Assembly (NCBI RefSeq): GCF_003386795.1
Contig: NZ_QTUC01000001.1
Span: 3,968,001 to 4,032,000 of the forward strand
Source: Thermasporomyces composti
GTDB taxonomy: Bacteria > Actinomycetota > Actinomycetes > Propionibacteriales > Actinopolymorphaceae
DNA: 64,000 nucleotides
Reading direction: 5' to 3'
Below, one piece after another: positions 10,343 through 23,044 of the stretch. The first letter of the stretch is position 1; each line of letters begins with the position of its first letter. The translations under genes and the position numbers were made by a program. The notes under the pieces are model-generated. The model searched no databases and was not told the DNA's origin. It saw only the letters and a list, made by a program, of their open reading frames with translations.

Positions 10343-11526
10343 TGAAACTCCCGCTCTCGCGCCGTGCCCGGTCCGCGCCGCTGCCCGGGATCGTCGGCGC
10401 CGCCAGGCTGGACATCCGCACCAAGAACCTCCTCAAGCGCTTGCGCCCGGGCGACATCGCCATCATCAACCACCTCGACCTCGACCGGGTGAGCGCTGAG
10501 GCTCTCGTGGAGGCTGGCGTGGTGGCGGTCGTGAACGCCGCCCCCTCGATCAGCGGGCGTTACCCGAACCTCGGTCCCAGCATCCTCGTGGAAGCGGGCA
10601 TCCCGCTCGTCGACCAGGTGGGCATGGAGGTGTTCGCCAGGGTCGCCGAGGGTGACACCGTTCGCTTGGACGGGGGAGTGCTCTACCGCGGCGAGGAGCC
10701 CATCGCCGCGGGTGTCGTCCAGACCGCTGAGTCGGTCGCCCGCGCGACGCAGGAGGCTCGGGCGGGCTTGTCGACGCAGTTGGAGGCCTTCGCCGCGAAC
10801 ACGATGGAGTACCTGCGGCGGGACCGCAATCTGTGGCTCGATGGGGTGGGCTTCCCGGACCTCGCCACCGACCTGGAGGGTCGGCACGTCCTCATCGTGG
10901 TGCGCGGGTACCAGTACCGCGAGGATCTCCAGGCACTGCGTCCCTACATCCGCGAGTACCGTCCGGTGCTCATCGGTGTCGATGGCGGCGCTGACGCTCT
11001 CCTCGAAGCCCGCTACCGACCCGACATCATCCTCGGCGACATGGACTCGGTCTCCGACATGGCGCTGCGCTCGGGCGCGGAGCTCATCGTGCACACCGAC
11101 CGGGAGGGACGTGCGCCGGGTGCCGAGCGCTTGGAACGACTCGGGCTGCGGGCTCAGGTGGTGGTGGCGGCGGGAACGAGTGAGGACGTCGCCATGCTGC
11201 TCGCGGACGCGAAGGGCGCCCAGCTCATCGTCGCGGTCGGGGTGCCGCAGTCGCTGGAGGAGTTCCTCGACCGCCGCCGGTCGGGTATGGCGAGCACGTT
11301 CCTGACGCGGTTGCGGGTGGGCGCCAAGCTGGTCGACGCCAAGGGGGTGAGCCGCCTCTACCACCCTCCCAGGCCCCAGGTCTGGCCCAGCGTTCTCCTC
11401 GTGGTGGCCGGGTTGGTGGCCTTCTGCGCGGCGGTCGCCGCGACGCCCGGCGGCTCGGGACTGCTGGAGAGCGTGAGTGCGGTCTGGAACGACCTTCTCG
11501 ACTGGATACGGGACGTGGTGACGTGA
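10342..11526 (+). CDS. steA: SteA, cytokinetic ring / cell-separation protein
   Basis: A 394-residue protein of the SteA family (first studied in Corynebacterium, where SteA and SteB form a complex at the division ring and promote daughter-cell separation). Visible features: 'GDIAIINHLDLDRVSAEAL', a thiamin-pyrophosphokinase-like core with 'GVDGGADALLEARYRPDII' and 'GDMDSVSD', and a C-terminal membrane helix 'VLLVVAGLVAFCAAVA' (about 353-370) followed by a short tail. The start codon has no ribosome-binding site and the promoter lies just in front. The stop overlaps the GTG of steB. Confidence 0.9.
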   Translation: MKLPLSRRARSAPLPGIVGAARLDIRTKNLLKRLRPGDIAIINHLDLDRVSAEALVEAGVVAVVNAAPSISGRYPNLGPSILVEAGIPLVDQVGMEVFARVAEGDTVRLDGGVLYRGEEPIAAGVVQTAESVARATQEARAGLSTQLEAFAANTMEYLRRDRNLWLDGVGFPDLATDLEGRHVLIVVRGYQYREDLQALRPYIREYRPVLIGVDGGADALLEARYRPDIILGDMDSVSDMALRSGAELIVHTDREGRAPGAERLERLGLRAQVVVAAGTSEDVAMLLADAKGAQLIVAVGVPQSLEEFLDRRRSGMASTFLTRLRVGAKLVDAKGVSRLYHPPRPQVWPSVLLVVAGLVAFCAAVAATPGGSGLLESVSAVWNDLLDWIRDVVT

Positions 11527-12668
11527 TCGATTTTCGGGTCGTACTCGCCTCGCTCGCGTCGATCTTCTTCGCTCTGGCCGTGGGGGTCACCCTGGGCGCC
11601 GGGCCGCTTCGAGGTGACGCCGACGAGCATCTGCGAGCCGAACTGCGCCAGATGGGTGCCGAACAGGTGACGCTGCGACGGCAGGTGGAGCGCCTGGAGC
11701 GCATGGCGCGCTACCACCAGGCCTTCGCCTCGGCCGTCGCGCCAAGCCTGGTCAAGGAGAGGTTGAGTGGGCAGCGCGTCGTCGTGGTGGCACTCCCGGG
11801 CGCGGACGACGCGACGGTCACGAACGTGCGGGGCATGCTGGCCGCTGCGGGCGGCACTGTGACGGGCACGGTACGGGTGAGCGAGCGGTGGGCCGACCCC
11901 GCGCAGCGGCAGTTTCTCGACGAGCTGATCAAGCGTCTCCCGGCGAGGGTCGCCGACGGCGCCTCCACCTACGAGCGCGCCGGCTCCCTCGCGGCCCGTG
12001 CGCTCGTCACCCGAAGCGAGGACTCCAGTCCGACGGACGAACCGCGGGACTCTGAGCAGACGCCTGAGCCCGGCCAGACGCCGGAGGAGACGCCTGGCCC
12101 CGAGCAGGTACCGGACGGCGAGCAGGCACCGGCGACGGATTCCGCTGGGACGGATTCTGCTGGGACGGAGGGGTCGTCCCGTCCGGACAAGACAGCTGCC
12201 ATGATCATCGGTGCCCTGCGGGAGGGGCGGCTTCTCCAGGCCGACGCCACGCTCTCGCCCGCTGACCTCGCGGTCGTCGTGGCGCCGGCGCGGCCGGGTC
12301 AGGGGAACGAGGCCACCGAGGCATGGCTGGCTTTGGCTCGCGCCCTCGACCAGAACAGCCGCGGCGTCGTCGTCGCCGGCGGCGGCGCGTCCACGCGGGG
12401 GCTGGTGGCGGACCTTCGCGCGAACGCTCAGGTGAGCGCGGAGGTCTCCACGGTTGACGTCGCCGACCTGACCAGCGGCCAGGTCGCGGTGGTGTGGGCG
12501 CTCGTGGAGCAGCAACACGGTGGCGTCGGTCACTACGGCGCCGTCGAACACACCCATGGCGCCGCGCCGAAGGAGACACCCGGGCCGGAGCCGCGGGAGT
12601 CGGGTACCGAAGAGGTTGGCCCCGGTCAGGCTGGACGCGATCAGTCGAGCTCCGAGCAGACCGGGTAG
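11523..12668 (+). CDS. steB: SteB / MctB-like membrane-anchored protein (copper transporter family, DUF3186)
   Basis: A 381-residue protein with an N-terminal membrane anchor 'VVLASLASIFFALAVGVTLG' (7-26) and a following coiled coil ('LRRQVERLERMARYH'). It is the partner of SteA in the division ring; the M. tuberculosis homologue Rv1698 (MctB) was described as a copper/channel-type outer protein. An unusual Glu/Pro/Thr-rich low-complexity insertion with small repeats (about 160-215) splits the conserved C-terminal half, and the extreme C-terminus is also low-complexity. GTG 11523 overlaps the steA TGA by four bases. Confidence 0.86.
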   Translation: MIDFRVVLASLASIFFALAVGVTLGAGPLRGDADEHLRAELRQMGAEQVTLRRQVERLERMARYHQAFASAVAPSLVKERLSGQRVVVVALPGADDATVTNVRGMLAAAGGTVTGTVRVSERWADPAQRQFLDELIKRLPARVADGASTYERAGSLAARALVTRSEDSSPTDEPRDSEQTPEPGQTPEETPGPEQVPDGEQAPATDSAGTDSAGTEGSSRPDKTAAMIIGALREGRLLQADATLSPADLAVVVAPARPGQGNEATEAWLALARALDQNSRGVVVAGGGASTRGLVADLRANAQVSAEVSTVDVADLTSGQVAVVWALVEQQHGGVGHYGAVEHTHGAAPKETPGPEPRESGTEEVGPGQAGRDQSSSEQTG

Positions 12669-12933
12669 GTCGAGCCTTCGAAGGCTTTCGTCGGCGGCGG
12701 GCCTCGGTGTCGCGTCGACGTTCAGCTGCTGTCCAATGCGGTGGGCCGAGCCGACGGGTTGGCCGCGTGTCGGTCGTTTGTCCCGTCGATGCCGTTCGCG
12801 ACACTGGGCTCGTGGGTCACCGTGGCGCTGTTCCCGTCGTTCAGCCGTCCGGACGCCGCGTCGGTGGCCTCAGGCCACGTGCTGGGGCGCTGACGCCGGC
12901 GGCCGAGGCTAGGTCCTCCCACGGGAGCGGCGT
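12669..12933 (+). other. Intergenic stretch with no recognised gene
   Basis: A 265-base gap between steB and the glycosyltransferase. It is open in all three forward frames over most of its length and one frame ends 'SGHVLGR' at about 12892, but no frame has a good start with a ribosome site and none resembles a known family. It may be decayed coding sequence. No promoter or terminator is evident. Confidence 0.4.
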
Positions 12934-16747
<3,814 letters not shown>

Positions 16748-16815
16748 CGGCTCGTCGTCGGCTGCCCGCCCTGACCGCGGTTGCGTGTCGAGCGCTTCCC
16801 AGGGTCGGAATGCCG

Positions 16816-17904
16816 TCAGGTGAGCGCCTCGACCGCGCGGTCGACGTCCGCCTCGGTGGTGTAGACGTGGAACGACAGCCGGACGCGGCCGGCGCGGACC
16901 GCGGCCCGCACTCCGGCTCGTGCCAGCCGCGCCTCCGCGTCGGGGATGGCGGTCGTGACGATCGCGGAGTCGCCGGCGGGGAGGCCGAGCCCGGCGCGGA
17001 ACCGGTTGGCGAGTCCCACGTTGTGGGCGTGCACCTGTTCGACACCGATGTCAAGGAGCAGCTCCATGGCGGGAGCCGCCCCGACGAAGCAGAACCACGC
17101 GGGCGACACGTCGAAGCGTCGCGCGTTCGTGGCCAACCGAAGCGGGGGTCCGTAGTAGGCCTCATGAGGGTCTTGGCCGGCGTACCACCCGGCGGCCAGG
17201 GGAGTGAGCCGCTCCCGGAGGTGTGGAGCCAGGTACGCGAACGCCGCCCCTCGCGGCGCCATCAGCCACTTGTAGGCGGACACCACCACGGCGTCGGCTC
17301 GGCTCCACCGACGCGGCAGCCAGCCAACCGCCTGGGTAGCATCGACGACCACCGTGGCTCCGATCGCTCGTGCCGCGTCGACCACCGCGTCGAAGTCGGC
17401 GACCTCACCGGTCGCCGACTGCACGGCGCTGAACGCCACGACCGTCGGCTGTCGGCTTGTTCGCGGAGCCTCACAGACCGCCTCCGCCAAGCGCCCCGCC
17501 GGGACGAGGTCGACGTCGACGCCGCGGCTGGCTTGCACCAGCCAGGGGAACAGGTTCGAGGTGAACTCGGTCTGCGGGGCGAGGACCCGGGCCTTCGGCG
17601 GGAGCGCGGCCGCCACGAGGCCGATCAGGGCGGAGGTCGTGCTCCCGATCGTGATGTCGTCTGGCGAGGCGCCGATCAGCTGTGCGAACGCCGCCCGAGC
17701 GGTCGCCGTGGACTCGTCCCACGACGCCCAGTCGCAGCGGCCGTGTCGCCACTCGTCGAGCGCGGTCTGGAGGGCGGTCCACGCGGGCCGAGGCGGAAGG
17801 CCGACGCTGGCGGTGTTGAGCCAGCCAGGCGCGGCGTCCCAGAGCCGCTGTGCCTCGCTGATGTCCATGGCGTACCACTGTGCTACCACGGGCGTCTCCA
17901 CCAC
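16816..17904 (-). CDS. Class V aminotransferase (PLP enzyme)
   Basis: A 362-residue fold-type I pyridoxal-phosphate enzyme of the cysteine-desulfurase/isopenicillin epimerase-like class V group. The Schiff-base lysine is Lys212 in 'SAYKWLMAPRG', and the cofactor-nitrogen Asp188 lies in 'VVVDATQAVGW'. 'ITIGSTTSALIGLVAAAL' forms the phosphate-binding end. Substrate unknown. A second start, ATG 17868 (MDISEAQ), fits family N-termini equally well. It is convergent with the Nudix gene and follows the DUF2087 gene by 41 bases, so the two probably share a transcript. Confidence 0.85.
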   Translation of the reverse strand: MVETPVVAQWYAMDISEAQRLWDAAPGWLNTASVGLPPRPAWTALQTALDEWRHGRCDWASWDESTATARAAFAQLIGASPDDITIGSTTSALIGLVAAALPPKARVLAPQTEFTSNLFPWLVQASRGVDVDLVPAGRLAEAVCEAPRTSRQPTVVAFSAVQSATGEVADFDAVVDAARAIGATVVVDATQAVGWLPRRWSRADAVVVSAYKWLMAPRGAAFAYLAPHLRERLTPLAAGWYAGQDPHEAYYGPPLRLATNARRFDVSPAWFCFVGAAPAMELLLDIGVEQVHAHNVGLANRFRAGLGLPAGDSAIVTTAIPDAEARLARAGVRAAVRAGRVRLSFHVYTTEADVDRAVEALT

Positions 17905-17945
17905 GTCGCGGGTGGTCCTGAGAGCGTCCAGCGACCTCGACGGTC

Positions 17946-18275
17946 TCAGACGTCGACGGTGCCGCCGCTTCGCCAGTAGACGCCGTGGTGGCGGCTGAGG
18001 AAGCCATGGTCGACCAGCGCCCGGCGAAGCGTGGCGTGGTCGTCGTAGACGGCCGAGAGGATCCTGGTGACCACCGGCTCGGTGTAACGCAGGCCGGGCT
18101 CGAACAGCTGGGCCACGTGGTCAAGGAGCTGGACGCGTCGGACGGACTTGGCCGGCAGCGTGACGAGACGTCCGTCTCGCACGAACGCACGGAAGAGCGC
18201 ACGGGTGGCCTCGTCGGCGTACTCCGGTAGACGGAGACGACGGCCGACGGTGGGGGGAGAGGACCGCGACGACAC
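17946..18275 (-). CDS. DUF2087 domain protein (probable small regulator)
   Basis: A 109-residue protein matching the DUF2087 pattern seen as the C-terminal domain of some HTH regulators: 'FRAFVRDGRLVTLPAKSVRR', 'LLDHVAQLFEPGLRYTE' and 'NYDD..LRR.LVD.G.L' in the form 'VYDDHATLRRALVDHGFL'. Here it stands alone without an HTH domain. GTG 18275 is preceded by 'ggaaggga' at good spacing; a longer reading from 18401 is not supported. It lies directly upstream of the aminotransferase gene. Confidence 0.78.
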   Translation of the reverse strand: MSSRSSPPTVGRRLRLPEYADEATRALFRAFVRDGRLVTLPAKSVRRVQLLDHVAQLFEPGLRYTEPVVTRILSAVYDDHATLRRALVDHGFLSRHHGVYWRSGGTVDV

Positions 18276-18452
18276 GGTGTCGCTCCCTTCCGGGTGAGCC
18301 GCTCCGCGAACACCTCGATCCAGTGTCGCAGCGATCACCGGAAAGGGAAACGATCGTGTCTGTCCCCCGTGGGACTCCTCACCGCTCGGACCGCCCACCA
18401 CCGGTCAGCCGCCGTCCGCGCACGCGTAAGCCAGCCACCGGCGGTGACCCGG

Positions 18453-18896
18453 TCACCACTGGTACGGGAGGAACTTGCCGTTGAGGGTGACGACGACTCG
18501 GTCACCTTCGGGGTGGGGGACCTTCTCCACGTCCAGCCGGAAGTTGATGGCGCTCATAATGCCGTCGCCGAACTGCTCGTGGATGAGCTCCTTGATGGTG
18601 GGCCCATACACCTGGAGCACCTCGTAGAAGCGGTACATCGTCGGGTCCCTGGGAATCGCGGTCTCGAGGGCACCCCGCGTTGGCTGCAGCTGGAGAGCCT
18701 GGGCGACCTCCTCGTCCAAGTCCAGGATCCCAACGGCCGCCTGGGCCTGCTCGGCACTCATCGGATGTTGGCCGAGCAGGGCCGCCGTCGTCCACGCCAC
18801 GGGGGCGCCAACCGCCTCGGCGATCCGCGCCCAGGTCAAGTTCTTCCGCACCTTCGCCGCACGCACCCGCTGCGCGGCCTCTTGCTTCGACAGCAT
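18453..18896 (-). CDS. cynS: Cyanate hydratase (cyanase)
   Basis: Bicarbonate-dependent breakdown of cyanate to ammonia and CO2. A 147-residue protein (E. coli CynS is 156). The N-terminal helical domain has 'RKNLTWARIAEAVGAPV' and 'TAALLGQHPMSAEQA'. The catalytic domain has 'RDPTMYRFYEVLQVYGPT' and 'GDGIMSAINFRLDV', giving catalytic Arg89, Glu92 and Ser115. ATG 18896 is chosen because 'ggggggag' lies in front of it; an upstream ATG (18929) has no such site. No carbonic anhydrase (cynT) or cyanate transporter gene is adjacent. Confidence 0.95.
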   Translation of the reverse strand: MLSKQEAAQRVRAAKVRKNLTWARIAEAVGAPVAWTTAALLGQHPMSAEQAQAAVGILDLDEEVAQALQLQPTRGALETAIPRDPTMYRFYEVLQVYGPTIKELIHEQFGDGIMSAINFRLDVEKVPHPEGDRVVVTLNGKFLPYQW

Positions 18897-18956
18897 GGGT
18901 TTCTTTCTCCCCCCGATGGTCCGGGCCACGCCTGCCGCGGCGTGGCGGCTGTGTCC

Positions 18957-20486
18957 TCAGATGTCGCGGAAGGTCTCGATCTTGGCGCCGAGGAGGTTGA
19001 GGCGTTCGGCGAGGTCCTCGTAGCCACGGTTGATGACGTAGACGTTGCGGAGCACGGACGTGCCCTTGGCGGCGAGCATGGCGAGCAGGATGCACACCGC
19101 GGGACGCAGCGCCGGGGGACAGATCACCTCGGTCCCCGACCACCGGGTCGGCCCTTCGACGTAGATGCGGTGCGGGTCGGCGAGCCGGACGCGCGCACCC
19201 AGCTTGTTGAGCTCGACCAGATGGATCGCGCGGTTCTCGTACACCCAGTCGTGGATGAGAGTCGTGCCGTGGGCCGTGGCGGCGATCACGGCGAAGAACG
19301 GCAGGTTGTCGATGTTGAGGCCCGGGAAGGGCATCGGGTGGATCTTGTCGATCGGCGCGCGCAGTTGGGAGGGCCGGATCGTGAGATCGACCAGCCGGGT
19401 GTGACCGTTGGCGGCGAGGTACTCCTCGCCGCGCTCGTAGTCCAGCCCCATCTCCTCCAGGACGGCCAGCTCGATCTCGAGGAACTCGATCGGGGCGCGC
19501 CGAATGGTGATCTGCGACCCGGTGACGATCGCGGCGGCGATGAGGCTCATCGCCTCGATGGGGTCCTCCGACGGCGCGTAGTCGACATCGACGTCGATGT
19601 CGGGGACGCCATGCACGGTCAGCGTCGTCGTGCCGATTCCCTCGATGCCGACGCCGAGCTTTGTCAGGAAGAAGCAGAGGTCTTGGACCATGTAGTTGGG
19701 GCTGGCGTTCCGAATGACCGTCGTGCCCTCCCGGCGTGCGGCCGCCATGAGGGCGTTCTCCGTGGCCATGTCGCTGCGCTCGGTCAGCACGATGGGACGG
19801 GTCACCTTGACCGAGCGGTCCACCTCCGCGTGGTAGAAGCCGCCGGTGGCCTTGACCTCCAGTCCGAGCTTGCGCAACGCCACCATGTGGGGCTCCACCG
19901 TGCGGGTGCCCAGGTCACAGCCTCCGGCGTAAGGGATCTTGAACCGGTCCTCGAGGTTCATGAGTGGACCGAGGAAGTTGAGGATCGTGCGCGTCCGCCG
20001 CGCCGCCTCGACGTCCATGTTGTCGAGGTCCAGCCGCGCAGGGGGGACGATCTCCAAGTCATTGCTGGCGTTCAGCCACCTCGTCCGCACACCGATGCTG
20101 TTGAGCACCTCGAGGATCCGGTTGACCTCCTCGATGCGAGCGACCTTGCGCAGCGTGGTCCGGCCCTTGTTGAGCAGTGAGGCGCAGAGCAGGGCGATGC
20201 CAGCGTTCTTGCTGGTCTTGACGTCGATGCTGCCGGAAAGCTCACGTCCGCCGACGACCCGGAGGTGCATGGGACCAGAGGTGCCGAGGGACACGATCTC
20301 GCTGTTCAGGGCGTCACCGATGCGCGCGAGCATCTCGAGGCTCAAGTTCTGCTGCCCGTGCTCGATTCGGTTGATCGCGCTTTGGCTGGTGCCGAGGACC
20401 TCCGCCAGCTGGGCCTGCGTCCAGCCGCGGTGTTTGCGGGAGTCACGGATCAGGCCACCGATTCGACGCAGGTACTCCTCGCTCAT
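18957..20486 (-). CDS. HTH-containing UDP-GlcNAc 1-carboxyvinyltransferase (MurA2-like)
   Basis: A 509-residue fusion. Residues 5-66 form an XRE-type helix-turn-helix ('WTQAQLAEVLGTSQSAINRI'). The remainder is a MurA/EPSP-synthase fold enzyme that would transfer enolpyruvate from PEP to UDP-GlcNAc, the first committed step of peptidoglycan synthesis. Substrate residues Lys93/Asn94 ('KTSKNAG') and the catalytic-loop Cys190 in 'AGGCDLGTRTVEPH' are kept, so it may be active. Second MurA copies with this N-terminal domain are known in actinobacteria such as Streptomyces. The N-terminal domain suggests DNA binding or autoregulation. It follows a 264-base divergent gap with ald. Confidence 0.9.
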   Translation of the reverse strand: MSEEYLRRIGGLIRDSRKHRGWTQAQLAEVLGTSQSAINRIEHGQQNLSLEMLARIGDALNSEIVSLGTSGPMHLRVVGGRELSGSIDVKTSKNAGIALLCASLLNKGRTTLRKVARIEEVNRILEVLNSIGVRTRWLNASNDLEIVPPARLDLDNMDVEAARRTRTILNFLGPLMNLEDRFKIPYAGGCDLGTRTVEPHMVALRKLGLEVKATGGFYHAEVDRSVKVTRPIVLTERSDMATENALMAAARREGTTVIRNASPNYMVQDLCFFLTKLGVGIEGIGTTTLTVHGVPDIDVDVDYAPSEDPIEAMSLIAAAIVTGSQITIRRAPIEFLEIELAVLEEMGLDYERGEEYLAANGHTRLVDLTIRPSQLRAPIDKIHPMPFPGLNIDNLPFFAVIAATAHGTTLIHDWVYENRAIHLVELNKLGARVRLADPHRIYVEGPTRWSGTEVICPPALRPAVCILLAMLAAKGTSVLRNVYVINRGYEDLAERLNLLGAKIETFRDI

Positions 20487-20587
20487 GGACGCGAGCTTAT
20501 CTCACATGTGGTGTCGTGCTTCGCTTGACCCCTGGCTTTCAGTCCCTGATCCGAGGATTTTCGCTCGACATGACCTGCCTGGTGATG

Positions 20588-20616
20588 TTCGCAAAGGAGC
20601 GACACGGCGCTAGAGT
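20588..20616 (+). promoter_or_regulatory. Possible promoter of ald
   Basis: A TAGAGT -10-like hexamer at 20611-20616 has the weak -35 TTCGCA at 20588-20593 with a 17-base spacer. The ten bases 'ctagagtcac' are shared with the region in front of parA (22968-22977). The rest of the divergent murA-like/ald gap holds only a small palindrome, cacatgtg, near 20503. Confidence 0.3.
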
Positions 20617-20750
20617 CACGGGACGCGAGGGTGGCCGGGTCTACACTCGCCGGCCATGACGACACGGGACGTCCTACCACAACAGGATGGCCCGCGGGTC
20701 GGCCGCCACCCGTGGTCGACCATGGAACGTGAGGAAGGCGCTGAGGCAGC

Positions 20751-21866
20751 GTGAAGATCGGCGTGCCGAAGGAAGTTCAGCCGCACGAGTACCGGGTCGC
20801 GCTCACTCCGGCGGGCGCGCACGAGCTTGTCCGGCATGGTCACGAGGTGCTCATCGAGCAGGGGGCGGGCGTCGGCTCCACGATCCTCGACCGTGACTTC
20901 GAGCAGGCCGGTGCCCGCATCGTCCCCTCTGCGGAGGCGGTCTGGGCGGAGGCTGAGCTCATTCTCAAGGTCAAGGAGCCCGTCACCGCTGAGTACCACC
21001 TGCTCGGTAAGGGACAGGTCCTGTTCACCTACCTGCACTTGGCCGCGTCCCGAGCCTGCACGGACGCGCTGCTGTCGTCCGGGGTGACCGCGATCGCATA
21101 CGAGACCGTTCAGCTCGCGGACGGTTCGCTCCCTCTTCTCGCCCCGATGAGCGAGGTCGCGGGCCGGCTCGCCGCCCAGGTGGGGGCGTACCACCTCATG
21201 CGCTCCTGCGGAGGTCGGGGCGTCTTGATGGGAGGGGTTCCTGGCACCTACGGCGCCGAGGTCGTCGTTCTCGGCGCGGGAGTCGCGGGGCGCAACGCGG
21301 CTGCCGTTGCGACGGGAATGGGCGCGCACGTCGTCCTCATCGACAAAGACATCGAGCGCCTGCGGCACGTCGACGAGATCTACCAAGGCAGGGTGCGCAC
21401 CGTCGCCTCCAACGCGTACGAGATCGAGCGCGCGGTGCTCAACGCGGACCTCGTCATCGGTGCGGTCCTGGTACCGGGAGCTCGGACCCCTCGACTGGTC
21501 GACAACGCGCTCGTCGCCCGGATGCGCCCGGGGAGCGTGCTCGTCGATGTCTCCATCGACCAGGGTGGATGCTTCGAGGACTCCCGGCCGACCACCCATG
21601 ACGCCCCCACGTTCCGGGTGCACGAGTCGGTCTTCTACTGCGTCACCAACATGCCCGGTGCCGTGCCGCACACCTCGACGTACGCGTTGACCAACGTCAC
21701 CCTGCCGTACGTGCTGCAGATCGCCGACCAGGGCTGGCGGGAAGCGTGTCGACGCAACCCGGCCCTCTTGCGTGGCCTGAACACGTTCGACGGTCACGTT
21801 GTCCATGCCGCCGTCGCGCAAGCCCACGGGCTTCCGCATGTCGACCCTGCCGAGGTGGTGGCCTGA
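20751..21866 (+). CDS. ald: Alanine dehydrogenase
   Basis: NAD-dependent interconversion of L-alanine and pyruvate plus ammonia; cytoplasmic hexamer. A 371-residue protein of normal length. Substrate and catalytic residues Arg15, Lys75 and His96 are in place ('[10 protein letters not shown]', 'ILKVKEPV', 'TYLHLAAS'). The NAD Rossmann motif is '[17 protein letters not shown]', and the family signature '[18 protein letters not shown]' is present. Start GTG 20751 follows 'gaggaaggcgctgaggcag'. Its TGA overlaps the apparent CTG start of xerD. Confidence 0.95.
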   Translation: MKIGVPKEVQPHEYRVALTPAGAHELVRHGHEVLIEQGAGVGSTILDRDFEQAGARIVPSAEAVWAEAELILKVKEPVTAEYHLLGKGQVLFTYLHLAASRACTDALLSSGVTAIAYETVQLADGSLPLLAPMSEVAGRLAAQVGAYHLMRSCGGRGVLMGGVPGTYGAEVVVLGAGVAGRNAAAVATGMGAHVVLIDKDIERLRHVDEIYQGRVRTVASNAYEIERAVLNADLVIGAVLVPGARTPRLVDNALVARMRPGSVLVDVSIDQGGCFEDSRPTTHDAPTFRVHESVFYCVTNMPGAVPHTSTYALTNVTLPYVLQIADQGWREACRRNPALLRGLNTFDGHVVHAAVAQAHGLPHVDPAEVVA

Positions 21867-22858
21867 GCACTCGTTCGTCGTCCGTCACCGACGCCCGCGA
21901 CGCGGGCGCCGGTCGTTCCGCCGCGTGGGCGAAGTCCACGGCCCTCGAAGAGGCTGTCGAGGGTTACCTCGACCACCTGAGCGTCGAACGCGGACTCGCC
22001 GCCAACACGCTCCTGTCATATCGCCGGGATCTGCGACGCTACGCGGACTTCCTCACAGCGCGCGGCGTTACCGAGCCCCGGCAGGTCGTCCCCGAGGACG
22101 TCACGGCCTTCCTGCTGTGTTTGCGTGAGGGCGACGACGAGCACCGCCCGCTTGGATCCAGCTCCGTCGCCCGCACGGTGGTCGCGGTCCGCGGGTTTCA
22201 CAAGTTCACCCATCGGGAGGGCCTCACACCCGACGACCCGGCCCGTGACGTGCGTCCACCCGCCCTGCCCAGACGACTTCCCAAGGCGCTGCCGGTGGCG
22301 GATGTCGAGCGCATCCTGGAGGCCGCCGGCACCGGCGGGACGCCCCTCGCCTTGCGAGACCGAGCCCTCCTCGAGCTGCTCTACGGCACGGGAGCGCGGA
22401 TCTCGGAGGCGGTCGGGCTCGACGTCGACGACATCGACCTGGACGCGGGGACCGTCCTGCTGCGCGGCAAGGGCGGCAAGGAGCGGGTCGTTCCGGTGGG
22501 CTCCTACGCGTGTGAGGCCGTCGCGGCGTACCAGGTCCGCGCCCGACCGGCTCTGGCCAGCGCCGGACGAGGTACGCCAGCGCTGTTCCTCAACGCGCGA
22601 GGCGGCCGACTGTCCCGACAAAGCGCGTGGACAGTGCTACGGAACGCAGCGGAACGGGCGCAGGTGCGTGCGGAGGTGTCACCTCACACGCTGCGGCACT
22701 CCTTCGCCACCCACCTGCTCGACGGCGGCGCCGACGTCCGCGTGGTTCAAGAACTGCTCGGCCACGCGTCGGTCACGACGACGCAGGTTTATACCCTCGT
22801 CACTGTCGACAAGCTGCGTGAGGTGTATGCCGCGACACACCCTCGCGCGCGGGCCTAG
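21863..22858 (+). CDS. xerD: Site-specific tyrosine recombinase XerD
   Basis: Resolves chromosome dimers at dif with XerC and FtsK. As called, 331 residues. The core-binding domain begins '[20 protein letters not shown]'. The catalytic residues are visible: Arg179 ('[11 protein letters not shown]'), Lys in '[13 protein letters not shown]', '[19 protein letters not shown]', the second His in '[11 protein letters not shown]' and Tyr310 in 'VYTLV'. Between 21863 and the conserved domain the frame has no ATG, GTG or TTG. The best start is CTG 21863, which overlaps the ald TGA and has 'gaggtgg' five bases upstream; the only alternative is GTG 21746, 118 bases inside ald. Confidence 0.92.
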   Translation: MSTRSSSVTDARDAGAGRSAAWAKSTALEEAVEGYLDHLSVERGLAANTLLSYRRDLRRYADFLTARGVTEPRQVVPEDVTAFLLCLREGDDEHRPLGSSSVARTVVAVRGFHKFTHREGLTPDDPARDVRPPALPRRLPKALPVADVERILEAAGTGGTPLALRDRALLELLYGTGARISEAVGLDVDDIDLDAGTVLLRGKGGKERVVPVGSYACEAVAAYQVRARPALASAGRGTPALFLNARGGRLSRQSAWTVLRNAAERAQVRAEVSPHTLRHSFATHLLDGGADVRVVQELLGHASVTTTQVYTLVTVDKLREVYAATHPRARA

Positions 22859-23044
22859 GGGCGTCGGATACGACTACCGTCGTAGAGAGCACGTGCCGCA
22901 CGGCTCGCGGAACGCACGGCCGGTCGGTTCGGTACCTGGCTCGTCGCCAACGCCAGGACAACGTGAACTAGAGTCACCGAACCTGGGAGCCGGTCGTATC
23001 CGCGGACGGCGGGCTCGAGGATGTGGCAGGAGGTTACGCGAGCC

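Noticed and set aside
18443-18457. ggtgac-ccg-gtcacc inverted repeat as a terminator of cynS
   Set aside because: Short, overlaps the cynS stop codon and has no T run; could be chance in GC-rich DNA.
18294-20180. 628-codon plus-strand frame
   Set aside because: Antisense shadow of cynS and the MurA-like gene, both of which show full catalytic motifs.
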